A stretch of 64,000 nt of DNA from Sutcliffiella rhizosphaerae. GTDB taxonomy: Bacteria; Bacillota; Bacilli; Bacillales; Bacillaceae_I. Made by a program: the position numbers and the translations under genes. This document shows positions 27,674 to 36,412 of the stretch, one piece after another. Below the pieces are notes generated by a model that ran no database searches, was not told where the DNA came from, and saw nothing but the letters and a program-made list of their open reading frames with translations. Positions within the stretch are counted from its first letter, which is position 1; every line of letters starts with the position of its first letter. Where the stretch lies: the NCBI RefSeq assembly GCF_917563925.1, contig NZ_CAKJTJ010000008.1, positions 62,001-126,000 of the forward strand, written 5' to 3'.

Positions 27674-28183
27674 TTGTTAAGCTCGAACACGTTACGATTA
27701 AGAAAGATGCAAAAAGATGATGTTCATTTATACCATTGCTGGAGAAATGATTTGGAGGCAATGGCAACTACTAGCCTATCATTGGATAACTACACGAAAG
27801 AAGAAACGGATACATTTGTGGAAAATGTAATCCTTCATAGTCATTCTTCTAAAAGTTACATAATGGAAGTAAAAGAAAACAGCGTACCAATCGGAGTTAC
27901 CTCCCTAATTAATATCGACACGAAAAATAGAAACGCAGAGTGCATTATTGATATTGGAGACAAGAAATATTGGGGAAAAGGGTATGGAACAGAAGCTCTT
28001 AAACTATTAATTGATTATGCATTCCTAGAATTAAATCTCCATCGTGTTTCCTTAAGGGTCTTCTCTTTCAACGAAAAAGCTATACACATATATTCAAAGC
28101 TAGGGTTTGAGAGAGAAGCGTTATCCGAGAAAGCTTATATAGGAACGGAAAGTGGCATGATATCATCATCATGGGGATATTGA
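27674..28183 (+). CDS. GNAT family N-acetyltransferase (RimJ/RimL-like)
   Basis: 169 aa single GNAT domain. The acetyl-CoA loop is GDKKYWGKGYGTEAL and the later LNLHRVSLRVFSFNEKAIHIYSKLGF segment is typical of RimJ/RimL-type enzymes, including RPxNxxA-like C-terminal geometry. The start is read as TTG at 27674, 9 bases after AAAGGA; the in-frame ATG at 27707 is the alternative. Substrate unknown, either a protein N-terminus or a small amine. Monocistronic with its own terminator. Confidence 0.85.
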   Translation: MLSSNTLRLRKMQKDDVHLYHCWRNDLEAMATTSLSLDNYTKEETDTFVENVILHSHSSKSYIMEVKENSVPIGVTSLINIDTKNRNAECIIDIGDKKYWGKGYGTEALKLLIDYAFLELNLHRVSLRVFSFNEKAIHIYSKLGFEREALSEKAYIGTESGMISSSWGY

Positions 28184-28245
28184 AGAAGAACTACCTCTAG
28201 TAAAACACACAAAAAGGTAGATTCCTTATAACAATATGTAAACAA

Positions 28246-28284
28246 GCTGTAACCATCTATCATTCTCCGGTTACAGCCTTTTCT
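28246..28284 (+). terminator. Terminator after the GNAT gene
   Basis: Perfect 9-bp arms GCTGTAACC (28246-28254) and GGTTACAGC (28269-28277), then CTTTTCT on the plus strand. Lies between convergent GNAT and yhfW genes and may also serve yhfW. Confidence 0.8.
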
Positions 28285-28285
28285 A

Positions 28286-29530
28286 TCATTCGACTTGGCT
28301 CCTTCTACTCTTGTGAGAAGCAGGAAAACCTTTTTCCTGCTCCATTAGCACTTCATGCAGAAAGCTTGTGCCATATTCGGGTAGTGTGGTTTGAAGATAA
28401 TGTGCAATAGTGGCTGCGATGTCTGCTAGAGTGGAGCGAGTGCCTATGTTAATTGGTTTGATCGGTTTCCCAATTAGGAGGATTGGGGTTTGTTCTCTAG
28501 TGTGAGTGGAGTGGCCAATGGTTGGATCATTGCCATGGTCTGCTGTGATAAAAAGCAAATCTTCTTCTCCAAGGGTAGGAATGAAACGCTCAAGAAAGAG
28601 GTCTACTTCCTCAAGCACTTTCTTATACCAGTCACTGTCTTCCTTGTGCCCAGCAAGGTCTGTTTCTTGTACGTTCACTAAAAATAAACCATCACCTTGT
28701 AAAGATTGATGCTTTTCTTCCAAAATATTTAGTACATCTTCCGTTTCCACCACACCATTTGCATACCCTTCTGCCTGAATGACATCCGCAGTTTTTCCAA
28801 TTCGAAAGACTGGTAGCCCCTCTTTCTCCACAAGGTTTGCCAGCTGTTTGGATGCATCTACTCCATAGCCAAGGTGTAGGACATGGTAACCAGCACCGTA
28901 TACATTGGCTTTAGGGGCATCTACACCCCACTGCCCGGGGTGCTTTTCCTTTACAGTAGCTAGAATTAATTCTGTGGAAGTCGTTGTATTTCCAAACACA
29001 ATGACCCTGCTTGTATCTACATGTCTCCTTACTATTTTGCCTACCCTGCTTGCTTCTTTAAAGCTAATCCGGTTCAAATCACACACCACATTAATAATAT
29101 TACCTAGTTGGGATTCAAGATTATCACCAATAATAACGGAATCCTCCACCTGTAATACTGGAATGCCTTCCAACGGAAACGTTACCCGATACCCTGCCGT
29201 TTCAAGCTCACCCTTAAGACGCGGAGCAATATCCTTCATCAATCTTTCTTGCGGCTTCCCAGGCTTACTCCCCATTAGCTCCTGATGTCCCATGTAAGTG
29301 TCTGCACCGTAATGAGCTAGATTATTCTTGCCATAAGCAGCAATCGGTTCTCCTTTACCATCCGCTATTTTTTCAAGCCCCAGAAGATGAAGGGTAGGTA
29401 TGTTTAAGCCCACAGCTCGACAAAGACTTTTATACGTATTAGCCTTTATATCTTCTGGTTTTGTTTCCTTGCAATCTTCCATTGCCCCAATGCCGAAGCC
29501 ATCTAAGACTAATAGGGTTACTCTTTTCAA
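28286..29530 (-). CDS. yhfW: YhfW-like alkaline-phosphatase-fold metalloenzyme (phosphopentomutase family)
   Basis: 414 aa. The opening VTLLVLDGFGIGAMED and closing LLFITADHGNDPTIGHSTHTREQTPILL are the two metal-binding halves of the phosphopentomutase/iPGM superfamily, with the Asp and His ligands present. E. coli YhfW is the corresponding member of the yhf operon, and its reaction is not established. Phosphate transfer or isomerisation of a phosphorylated sugar or amino compound is the family-based expectation. It is the last gene of the yhf cluster, 3 bp after yhfX. Confidence 0.88.
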   Translation of the reverse strand: MKRVTLLVLDGFGIGAMEDCKETKPEDIKANTYKSLCRAVGLNIPTLHLLGLEKIADGKGEPIAAYGKNNLAHYGADTYMGHQELMGSKPGKPQERLMKDIAPRLKGELETAGYRVTFPLEGIPVLQVEDSVIIGDNLESQLGNIINVVCDLNRISFKEASRVGKIVRRHVDTSRVIVFGNTTTSTELILATVKEKHPGQWGVDAPKANVYGAGYHVLHLGYGVDASKQLANLVEKEGLPVFRIGKTADVIQAEGYANGVVETEDVLNILEEKHQSLQGDGLFLVNVQETDLAGHKEDSDWYKKVLEEVDLFLERFIPTLGEEDLLFITADHGNDPTIGHSTHTREQTPILLIGKPIKPINIGTRSTLADIAATIAHYLQTTLPEYGTSFLHEVLMEQEKGFPASHKSRRSQVE

Positions 29531-29533
29531 CGT

Positions 29534-30697
29534 TTACAGCCCCCTTTTTTGAAAATAAACAATGGCAGGATTAGAAGTTTGTACGCCCCTAACAAACGCC
29601 ACATGGGCTCTTGTTACGAAAATCTGTGTTCTAAAGGCATAGACAACACTATCTCCTACTGCCATGTTTCCTTTCTTTTGCAAGGCTCCATAGTAATCAA
29701 TATTTTCCGGTGAGGAAAGCGCTACCGTCGCCTTTTGTGCCAGCACATCTCTCCCTTTAGAGCCGTAAAGGGCTGCTTCCATATTTCCTCTTGAATAAAA
29801 GCCCCCTGCAATCGTGTACGCATATTCATCATCAACGTGTGAAATTTCAGACACGTATACCATGCTAGGTACTTCTGGAAGATGTTCCTGATAAGCATGC
29901 AAAGGAGTTGTACCAGTTATCGCGTGACCAGGCTCTCCATGAGTGACCCCGACTGCTTTTAATAAAGGGATGGTGTGGCAACTTGTAGCACTTGGAGCAT
30001 TTATGTGCCGCACGTTTATCCCTGAATTTTCTAATATCACCCTAGCGTACTGAATCGTCTCTATGTTGGATGTGAATGACATAGCATCCTTAGCTTCATT
30101 TAATTGAAAGACTGGAAAGCTAGTTATACCTATCACTTCTATTCCTGGAAATGTCTTTAATAGGTCCAAATCTTGCTCTAAACTGTCTAATCGAAAGCCA
30201 CCAAATTGACCTGGATAAAGGTAATCACTTTTTCTAATGACACGTAAAATGACATGCTGTTTCTTACCAAGTTCCATGGCAGCAGCAGATAATTGTTCGG
30301 CTCTCTCATAAGAAAATAGCGTAACTACTTCAGGATTGAGTCTGGTGATTGCTTCCTTCCACTGAGACTTGGATGGCTGAACAAGATGACCGAGGTTGCC
30401 GATTTTACAACCTGCTTTTCTTAAAATAAATGCTTCATCTATATCAACAGCGACTGCTTTTTCAATTCCGCTCTGCTGAATAACCTGACCGATAAATCCG
30501 CTTCTACCAATTTGTTTGGTCATGTAATATAAACGAAGATGATGAGTTGTCGCTGTATGTGCTAGTTCTTCAACATTTCGCTCTATTTGATCTAAATCCA
30601 AGACATACGTATTAGCTGGAATATCACCATTTTGATGAAGTTTCACAGCTGCCTTAATCAGTTCGGGATTCCGCTTCATCGTCATATTAAGAAACAT
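29534..30697 (-). CDS. yhfX: YhfX-like PLP-dependent alanine-racemase-fold enzyme
   Basis: 387 aa. An alanine-racemase-type N-terminal barrel with the PLP lysine expected at Lys61 (YYMTKQIGRSG, replacing the usual VKANAYG), then a beta C-terminal domain. The conserved cysteine region SATSCHTIPLL and GEPGHAITGTTPLHA fit the YhfX group. The family is assigned as an amino acid racemase or decarboxylase by fold, with no proven substrate. AGGTGAT precedes the ATG. Confidence 0.88.
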   Translation of the reverse strand: MFLNMTMKRNPELIKAAVKLHQNGDIPANTYVLDLDQIERNVEELAHTATTHHLRLYYMTKQIGRSGFIGQVIQQSGIEKAVAVDIDEAFILRKAGCKIGNLGHLVQPSKSQWKEAITRLNPEVVTLFSYERAEQLSAAAMELGKKQHVILRVIRKSDYLYPGQFGGFRLDSLEQDLDLLKTFPGIEVIGITSFPVFQLNEAKDAMSFTSNIETIQYARVILENSGINVRHINAPSATSCHTIPLLKAVGVTHGEPGHAITGTTPLHAYQEHLPEVPSMVYVSEISHVDDEYAYTIAGGFYSRGNMEAALYGSKGRDVLAQKATVALSSPENIDYYGALQKKGNMAVGDSVVYAFRTQIFVTRAHVAFVRGVQTSNPAIVYFQKRGL

Positions 30698-30703
30698 GGC
30701 AAA

Positions 30704-31813
30704 TCACCTCTTCGCCACTTTTTCAAGTACTTGGTTCAAGATTCTAATCACAGTGCTTGCGGAAGCCTTCATTGGATTGATGCGCAGACCATACTCCTTT
30801 AGTTCAGGCTGGCTTTCAAGAAAACTTCCGGAAACACGGTAAATCATCGGGATCAATTCAAAGCGGGATTCTGCCCCGACCGGATAGGTTGCGGCACCAA
30901 ACTTGGCGGCTTCATGGATGACTTCCTGAGCAATTGGTTGTTCCAATTCGATAATGACATTCTTTGACTGAGAGTTGGTGATGTACACTTCTTTTACAAA
31001 AGGTACTTCTTTAGCAGCAATTCTGTCCCTAAGTGCTTCTACCTGTTCGTTTTGGGTGGCAAGCATGACTGGAGCAAATACGATACTACGTAATAGTTCA
31101 TGTGCTTCATAGCCCTGCACCTGTCCACCACCTGAATAGTTTCGTTGATGGATTTGCTCGATATCTTCTTTTTTACCGAGCAATATGCCTATTCCCTGTG
31201 GACCAAGTAATTTAAAGCCCGAAAAGGTAGAAAAATCCGCACCAAGCTGTACACCGATTTTTGGCATTTTCATCGCACAGTAATTATCATCGACAACAAT
31301 TGGTAAGTCCGGTCGAACTTCTTTTACAAGATCAAATACTTTGCTAAGATCATAAGTATCGGTCGGCTGCTGCCTCGCATGCTGAATATAGAAGACTGTG
31401 GAATCGTTATCAGTAAGTAGTTGGTTACGCAGCAATTCCAGATTATTAAAGTCCATAACATTTATCCGAATCCCCATCATTCGGAACGTTTCCTTCGTAG
31501 TCATGTAAATCGGAGCTTTATGGATAATACAGCGGTCTCCTGGACTCATCAACTGACTAAGAATAACCCGAATCGCACCTGTTCCACTCCCTCTTACTAA
31601 TGCACACGCCTCTGCGTCAAAAGTTGAGGCAATAACTCTTTCGACCCTGGCTGTCATTAATGGCCGGTTATATGCTGGGTGTAGCCCAACATCTCCCGTT
31701 TGAAAAAAATCATTATCTTGGAACTCTCTTGTAATCTCATCAATCAAACGAAATTGAAGCGCTTGAGCCTCATTAATCGTCATGTTAGGAAGGATGGAAG
31801 TTTCATATCGCAT
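30704..31813 (-). CDS. yhfS: YhfS-like PLP-dependent aminotransferase-fold enzyme
   Basis: 369 aa fold-type I PLP enzyme. SGFKLLGPQGIG places the Schiff-base lysine at Lys201, DDNYC gives the pyridine-contacting Asp and LVRGSGTGAIR is the phosphate-loop equivalent. Matches YhfS of E. coli, a putative aminotransferase or lyase. Its ATG overlaps the php stop by 11 bp, implying translational coupling. Two PLP enzymes in one operon point to an amino acid or aminophosphonate-like substrate (inference). Confidence 0.88.
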   Translation of the reverse strand: MRYETSILPNMTINEAQALQFRLIDEITREFQDNDFFQTGDVGLHPAYNRPLMTARVERVIASTFDAEACALVRGSGTGAIRVILSQLMSPGDRCIIHKAPIYMTTKETFRMMGIRINVMDFNNLELLRNQLLTDNDSTVFYIQHARQQPTDTYDLSKVFDLVKEVRPDLPIVVDDNYCAMKMPKIGVQLGADFSTFSGFKLLGPQGIGILLGKKEDIEQIHQRNYSGGGQVQGYEAHELLRSIVFAPVMLATQNEQVEALRDRIAAKEVPFVKEVYITNSQSKNVIIELEQPIAQEVIHEAAKFGAATYPVGAESRFELIPMIYRVSGSFLESQPELKEYGLRINPMKASASTVIRILNQVLEKVAKR

Positions 31814-32738
31814 ATGAGTTAACCTCTTTTCTTATGCTGAATGCTTTTTGCGGGTTAGTCACCAGCAGTTTTTGAATCTGTTCTTCTGTCACCCCGAAAT
31901 GCCGTAATGTCGGAACAAAGCTACGTAAAACGACATCGTATCCCTGTCCTCCATTCACACGCATATGGGAGTTACGTGTTAAATCGCTAGACAATAACAG
32001 TTGGTCTTCATATCCATGTTCAAGAAAGGCTAGCAAGGAAGTGAGTCGGTCTGCATCCTTTCTGTAGTTTTCTTTTCCAATTGTATCTAAAGCGACAAAG
32101 GCACCTGAGGATAGCACGTCCAATACGATAGCATCATTCGGATTTAAATCCTGATGCCCAATGATGACTTGATCCAGTGACAAACCTTCTTTTACAAACA
32201 GATTGATTTGTTCTATAGCCATCGTTCCAAGGGTCGTATGGGTGGATAGCGGCAGCTTCGTTTCCTTGGCAGCTTCGATTGCTCCATAAAATAACTCGGT
32301 CTCAATAGGCTCAAAGGTATTATAGCTACTACCTATTTCTCCAATCACCCCAGGCAGCACATTAGTTCCATCTAATCCATTAGTAATCTCATCAACCATC
32401 CACTTGTAAAAATCATCCCTTGTAAAATGGAATTTATCTTCTGGGATAAATGGATCCTTATAGCAGCCAGTACTTGCTACGATGTGCAAATTAAGGCTTT
32501 TACTGATATGAAGAAGGGCAGAAACATCTCTGCCCATCCCATAATTGGTCACTTCAATGATGGACTTACCCCCATACTCCTTAAAACTCCGAAGATCCTC
32601 TGTCACCAATGAAACATCTTGTAGCGCTGTGTCAAGGTCACCTTTAATCCTGCTAAGATCGATACTTAAATGTTCGTGGCACGCACATACCCCTAGGCTT
32701 TCAGGAGAAATCGGCCCTAAGATAGTCTGGATATACAA
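31803..32738 (-). CDS. php: Phosphotriesterase homology protein
   Basis: 311 aa, slightly shorter than the PTE-family protein at 17326-18318. CACHEHL supplies His21 and His23, the carboxylated lysine is replaced in this subfamily by the GEIGSSYN region (Glu), then STHTTLGT, GHQDLNPND and LSSDLTR with the metal-binding Asp. That combination is typical of E. coli Php (YhfV), which lacks good phosphotriesterase activity. The two PTE proteins in this window belong to different subgroups and different operons. Confidence 0.9.
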   Translation of the reverse strand: MYIQTILGPISPESLGVCACHEHLSIDLSRIKGDLDTALQDVSLVTEDLRSFKEYGGKSIIEVTNYGMGRDVSALLHISKSLNLHIVASTGCYKDPFIPEDKFHFTRDDFYKWMVDEITNGLDGTNVLPGVIGEIGSSYNTFEPIETELFYGAIEAAKETKLPLSTHTTLGTMAIEQINLFVKEGLSLDQVIIGHQDLNPNDAIVLDVLSSGAFVALDTIGKENYRKDADRLTSLLAFLEHGYEDQLLLSSDLTRNSHMRVNGGQGYDVVLRSFVPTLRHFGVTEEQIQKLLVTNPQKAFSIRKEVNSYAI

Positions 32739-32753
32739 AAAGATCTACTCCTT

Positions 32754-34052
32754 TTATTGAGGTGGTGTAAATAATCCAAGTAGCACAAGGATGTTTCCGA
32801 TAATCCCAACGGCAATCGCGCCAAGTGGACCTACTGCCATACGAACAATTGGACGCCCTGCAGCTTCATTCAATAGATAAATACCAGCTATAGCAAAAAA
32901 ACCAAATCCAGGTACAATCGCGTTAGCTGCGTTGGCTCCACCGATTAATAGTGCTACTTCCAACACCCGTGTCATGGCAGTACGAATATTCTCACCAGAA
33001 GCACGTACTCCTGGGTAGCGATCAAGAAACTTTGCCAAGTAAGTTAACAGCCATACTTCCGCAAAAATAATGAGTGCACCTGCTATTGCAGCAACGAGTG
33101 GATTAGGAGACAAAATTCCTGCTCCGAAAACAAATGTAAACCCTGCAGGACCGTAAACCCCTGTGGCAATGGCAGTACTTGCAATCAAAGGAACAAAACC
33201 AATCGCTTTTGCAAAAGAAGCAATGGCTCCCTCTGAGACCTTTCCTTCTGATAATAGATTCAAAGAAATAGGATCCCCGGCTACAATTAAATAATTGGCC
33301 GCTGCAGAAATTAGTGCTCCACTGACCATAAGAATCCAAACATGCTTTTTAATACGATTAACCCTATCAACAAACAGGCTTGCCAGTGTGGAAAGACTGG
33401 TATCTTCTGACTTTTCTTTTATGGCATAGGTCATTAAGAAAATCATACCAACTACAAGGGCAATCCCCTCTGGACTTAAGACAACCGGAGTTCCACCAAT
33501 CGTAATCAATTGTTCTGTATTCAGAAATACTATAATTTGACGGGCAAGTGCAGCAACAAGAAATGCAATGATTCCTTTTTTTACCCCGAACTGTAAGGCA
33601 ATCGCAATGGCTGGAAATACCATGAACGATACAACAACAGGGGCACCAACAAGATTGAATCCTTCCACAAAATTCAACGGAAGCTTCTCGAAACCGGAGA
33701 CAACAAATTGCAAACCAAAATAAACCCCTGCTCCGTACAATCCTCCAATCAAACCTGCTAACGCAGTGGAAACCTTCCCTTTATTAAGCGATAGACCAAT
33801 AATATCCGTTCCAAGCAAGATACTATGGATGAGGAGTATTCCCCCAGCGATTGAAATAGGTATTCCAAACCCAATTACCAAACCAAAACTCATCGCAAAT
33901 GCAGTAACAGATAATTCCTTACGGGACATGCGACCTTCCAAATTCTCCGGTACAACCGGCCTTAATCCATCATTAAAAACAGCAATTCCCATATTCGCCA
34001 TAATGGCCCCTACTACCCCAAGTAGAATTAAAATCCCCGCTTCCAACACCAT
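32754..34052 (-). CDS. yhfT: YhfT-like integral membrane transporter
   Basis: 432 aa, strongly hydrophobic with about twelve membrane segments and many small glycine-rich turns such as GIPISIAGGILL and GPAGFTFVFGAGILSPNP. Size and position match YhfT of the E. coli yhf operon, a presumed transporter of the pathway substrate or product. No ATP-binding partner is encoded nearby, so secondary transport is likely. Encoded 15 bp upstream of php. Confidence 0.87.
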   Translation of the reverse strand: MVLEAGILILLGVVGAIMANMGIAVFNDGLRPVVPENLEGRMSRKELSVTAFAMSFGLVIGFGIPISIAGGILLIHSILLGTDIIGLSLNKGKVSTALAGLIGGLYGAGVYFGLQFVVSGFEKLPLNFVEGFNLVGAPVVVSFMVFPAIAIALQFGVKKGIIAFLVAALARQIIVFLNTEQLITIGGTPVVLSPEGIALVVGMIFLMTYAIKEKSEDTSLSTLASLFVDRVNRIKKHVWILMVSGALISAAANYLIVAGDPISLNLLSEGKVSEGAIASFAKAIGFVPLIASTAIATGVYGPAGFTFVFGAGILSPNPLVAAIAGALIIFAEVWLLTYLAKFLDRYPGVRASGENIRTAMTRVLEVALLIGGANAANAIVPGFGFFAIAGIYLLNEAAGRPIVRMAVGPLGAIAVGIIGNILVLLGLFTPPQ

Positions 34053-34115
34053 GAAAACTCCCCCGTTTCCCGTTCGTTATTTACTTTTCTAAAAGAAGTT
34101 GCTATTAACCGTAAG

Positions 34116-34484
34116 TTATCTTTTAAGTAGCTCTGCTAAAATAAGTTCTACCGCTTTTTCTTTATGATCTCCTGTAAATCCGAATGCAATAGCACCTTGC
34201 TCGACTGCATCGTGAACTTTCACTTGAACGGGAGGCTTTCCTGGCATCGACACTGTCGCACATTTGTTTTTACCTAACAATGCGATCGCCATAGCAAGAG
34301 CTCCCCCTCCCCCAGTGTGGCAAGCCCCTAAATAGTAGTCAGCCTGTCCATTTTTCAACATCATGGCTGCCTCAAGGTCTGGTTTAACTTGCGTAGTTAC
34401 TTCCCCATTCGAATACTCTTTCACAAGCTTCTCAATCTCACCTTTCTCTACCTGACCACCAATTACAATTCTCATCAGTTTCAC
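34116..34484 (-). CDS. yhfU: YhfU-like DUF2620 small protein
   Basis: 122 aa. The opening MRIVIGGQVEKGEIEKLV and the glycine-rich ACHTGGGGALAMAIALLG and GFTGDHKEKAVELI fit the DUF2620/YhfU family. Glycine loops resemble PTS IIB-like or nucleotide-binding folds, but the function is unknown. Always seen beside YhfT in yhf-type clusters, so it may be the transporter's cytosolic partner (inference). Confidence 0.87.
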   Translation of the reverse strand: MKLMRIVIGGQVEKGEIEKLVKEYSNGEVTTQVKPDLEAAMMLKNGQADYYLGACHTGGGGALAMAIALLGKNKCATVSMPGKPPVQVKVHDAVEQGAIAFGFTGDHKEKAVELILAELLKR

Positions 34485-34488
34485 CCTC

Positions 34489-34830
34489 CTAACAACTTGA
34501 TAAAACGCTTACAAAATGCATGTGTAAAAAATCTTTCTCTTCTTTCGGAAATGGTTCGGATAATTGTTGCTCGATCCACTCTACCCGTTTGACTGCCTCT
34601 TGAAAATATGGAGATTGAAACACCTCTTGCATAACAAAATCAGGTGGTGCAGACATCTCATCCTTTCGATCCATTCGAGTAATTGCCATAGCAAGATGTG
34701 TAATGAGCATCTGATAGATTTCCTCTTGCCCTGATTCCACAAATGCATCCACTGTCTTAAGTGAAATATCTGTTGCTCTTGGTGTAATGGTGTCAGTTTC
34801 CAATAAAATTTCCACTCTTTCTTTTAACAT
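34489..34830 (-). CDS. yhfY: YhfY-like PRD-domain protein
   Basis: 113 aa from the ATG at 34830; AAGGAGG lies 13 bases upstream, a long spacing, so a TTG at 34866 remains possible. A single PTS-regulation-like domain with the two expected histidines (ITHLAMAIT and HMHFVSVL) and no HTH. In E. coli YhfY has the same form. It may sense phosphorylation state and act on YhfZ. Located 4 bp upstream of yhfU. Confidence 0.85.
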   Translation of the reverse strand: MLKERVEILLETDTITPRATDISLKTVDAFVESGQEEIYQMLITHLAMAITRMDRKDEMSAPPDFVMQEVFQSPYFQEAVKRVEWIEQQLSEPFPKEEKDFLHMHFVSVLSSC

Positions 34831-34988
34831 AAGCTTCTTCGTACCTCCTTCCTTTTCAATGTACAAAAAATTGTATTTTCAATATAAAAGATTGAATGGT
34901 TAACCACGCGCTTTCTATGGGACAAGGCCATGTAGGAGCTTACAATAATCTCATAGTCAACAGCGGAAAGTGTATAACCAACCAAATC

Positions 34989-35930
34989 TTAATATCTTGG
35001 AATTAATTCATTTTCTTCCACTTGCTTTTGGATAGAAAGAATCGCTTCTACTGATAGTAATTGGAGAATGTATGCAAGCTTTTCGTTGTCCTTTCTCATT
35101 AAACAAACTGCTTCACTCATTTCTCCCTCCAGCATAGTACCATTCGCAGTCGTTAATGGTCGGTTATTTACCTCCCCACTGCTTTTTTCATCCATGTTCC
35201 AAACCGTTGCATCAATTTTCCCAGCATGAAGATTGGATAAAAGATGCATGTAATTAAGCTCGACCAGTTCTACGTTTTTCCCTGTTGTTTCAGCAACAAT
35301 TAATGTTCTTTGATCGGTTGAGGAAGGATCGACACCTATTTTCATACCATTTTCAATAGTAGTGTGCGTATCATCAGCAAACATAAGTGCATGACCAGAT
35401 ACGTAAGAATGTTCACCGAAGGAAAGCCCGATAGCTAAATCTTTATCTTCACGCATATGCTCATTTGCCGAATACTTAGATACTAAAGCTAAGTCGTATC
35501 TTCCATCCTGCAATGCTTGGATTCGTAGACTTGAACCTCGCATGAACGCGATATTAAAGAAAATGTGAAGTTCCTCAAAAGCAATGGTCAGCCCAGTCGC
35601 AATTCCCTCATACTTTTTTGAATAAGGCAGTGGCATCACCGCCGTTATTTGATTCATTCCAGCACTTTTCAACAATTCATGATGATTCTTAGAACGTAAA
35701 TAGGTTCCCAGATGCCCTCTCGATTCTAGCGAAATTGCCTTTAACTCTACTAATCTCTGAAGCGAAGTTTGGATGGTCCCACGGCCTACCTGCAGATCAA
35801 TCGAAAGATCTTCTATTTTCGGAATTCGCTCATTTACTTCCACAAAAAGCAACTTCTCCGCAAGTTTCTGTAAAATCAACCCTCTCTTCGAATACAAACC
35901 ATAATCATTTTTCAAAATATTCACCATCAT
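34989..35930 (-). CDS. yhfZ: YhfZ-like GntR/HTH regulator with substrate-binding domain
   Basis: About 313 aa. An N-terminal winged helix (IEDLSIDLQVGRGTIQTSLQRLVELKAI, about 30-85) joins a periplasmic-binding-like effector domain (about 100-310) with MKIGVDPSSTDQRTL. Matches YhfZ, the presumed regulator of the yhf operon. The start is uncertain: ATGs at 35930 and 35927, or a TTG nine bases further on, with only a weak GATGGTGA site. First gene of the cluster, separated from yhfY by 158 bp in which no clear terminator is seen. Confidence 0.83.
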   Translation of the reverse strand: MMVNILKNDYGLYSKRGLILQKLAEKLLFVEVNERIPKIEDLSIDLQVGRGTIQTSLQRLVELKAISLESRGHLGTYLRSKNHHELLKSAGMNQITAVMPLPYSKKYEGIATGLTIAFEELHIFFNIAFMRGSSLRIQALQDGRYDLALVSKYSANEHMREDKDLAIGLSFGEHSYVSGHALMFADDTHTTIENGMKIGVDPSSTDQRTLIVAETTGKNVELVELNYMHLLSNLHAGKIDATVWNMDEKSSGEVNNRPLTTANGTMLEGEMSEAVCLMRKDNEKLAYILQLLSVEAILSIQKQVEENELIPRY

Positions 35931-36186
35931 CCCAAAATACAAAATACTGTATATTGGAATCCTAACACGAAGTCCGAAAGGAAACAAGAGGTGACCTATT
36001 ATTTGCTAGAGTAAATTCGATATTTACCTTTTGGGGTTCAAATTCTACACTCCAGTGCTTTTCCTTTAGGTAAATCGGATAGATCAGAGATTTTTTTGAG
36101 TTAATTGGGGATATCCTGCTGTGTGATTTTTCAGGTAAACAAGGAGGAATAGCGATGGGGAGGATGTTATTTTGGCGAAACAGGGG

Positions 36187-36330
36187 GAATATTGACAGTG
36201 AGCATGATTTATCGACGAAACTAAGGTGGATATCAACGGTAAGAATGATATTATCGACGAAATTTATGGTTTTATCGACGACTAGACAAAATACGATACT
36301 TTTCGCACCTCTTCATCACCGCAACATCAC
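36187..36330 (+). repeat. Dispersed 21-bp-period repeat element, copy B
   Basis: Units begin with TATTGA/TATCGA/TATCAA/TATCGA/TATCGA at 36190, 36210, 36231, 36252 and 36273, the same 20, 21, 21, 21 spacing as copy A. The second unit reads TATCGACGAAACTAAGG plus four bases, nearly identical to the third unit of copy A. Nine bases into the last unit begins CTAGACA, followed by AATACG and TTTTCGC, shared with copy C. The 35931-36412 stretch has no gene; only this element is recognisable in it. Confidence 0.85.
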
Positions 36331-36412
36331 GCCTCCAAACCCACCCTCCACCGACCTCCCCAGATAAGCTCCATACTTAAATGAGGAAGTGGAAGACAAG
36401 CCGCCAACCTTC

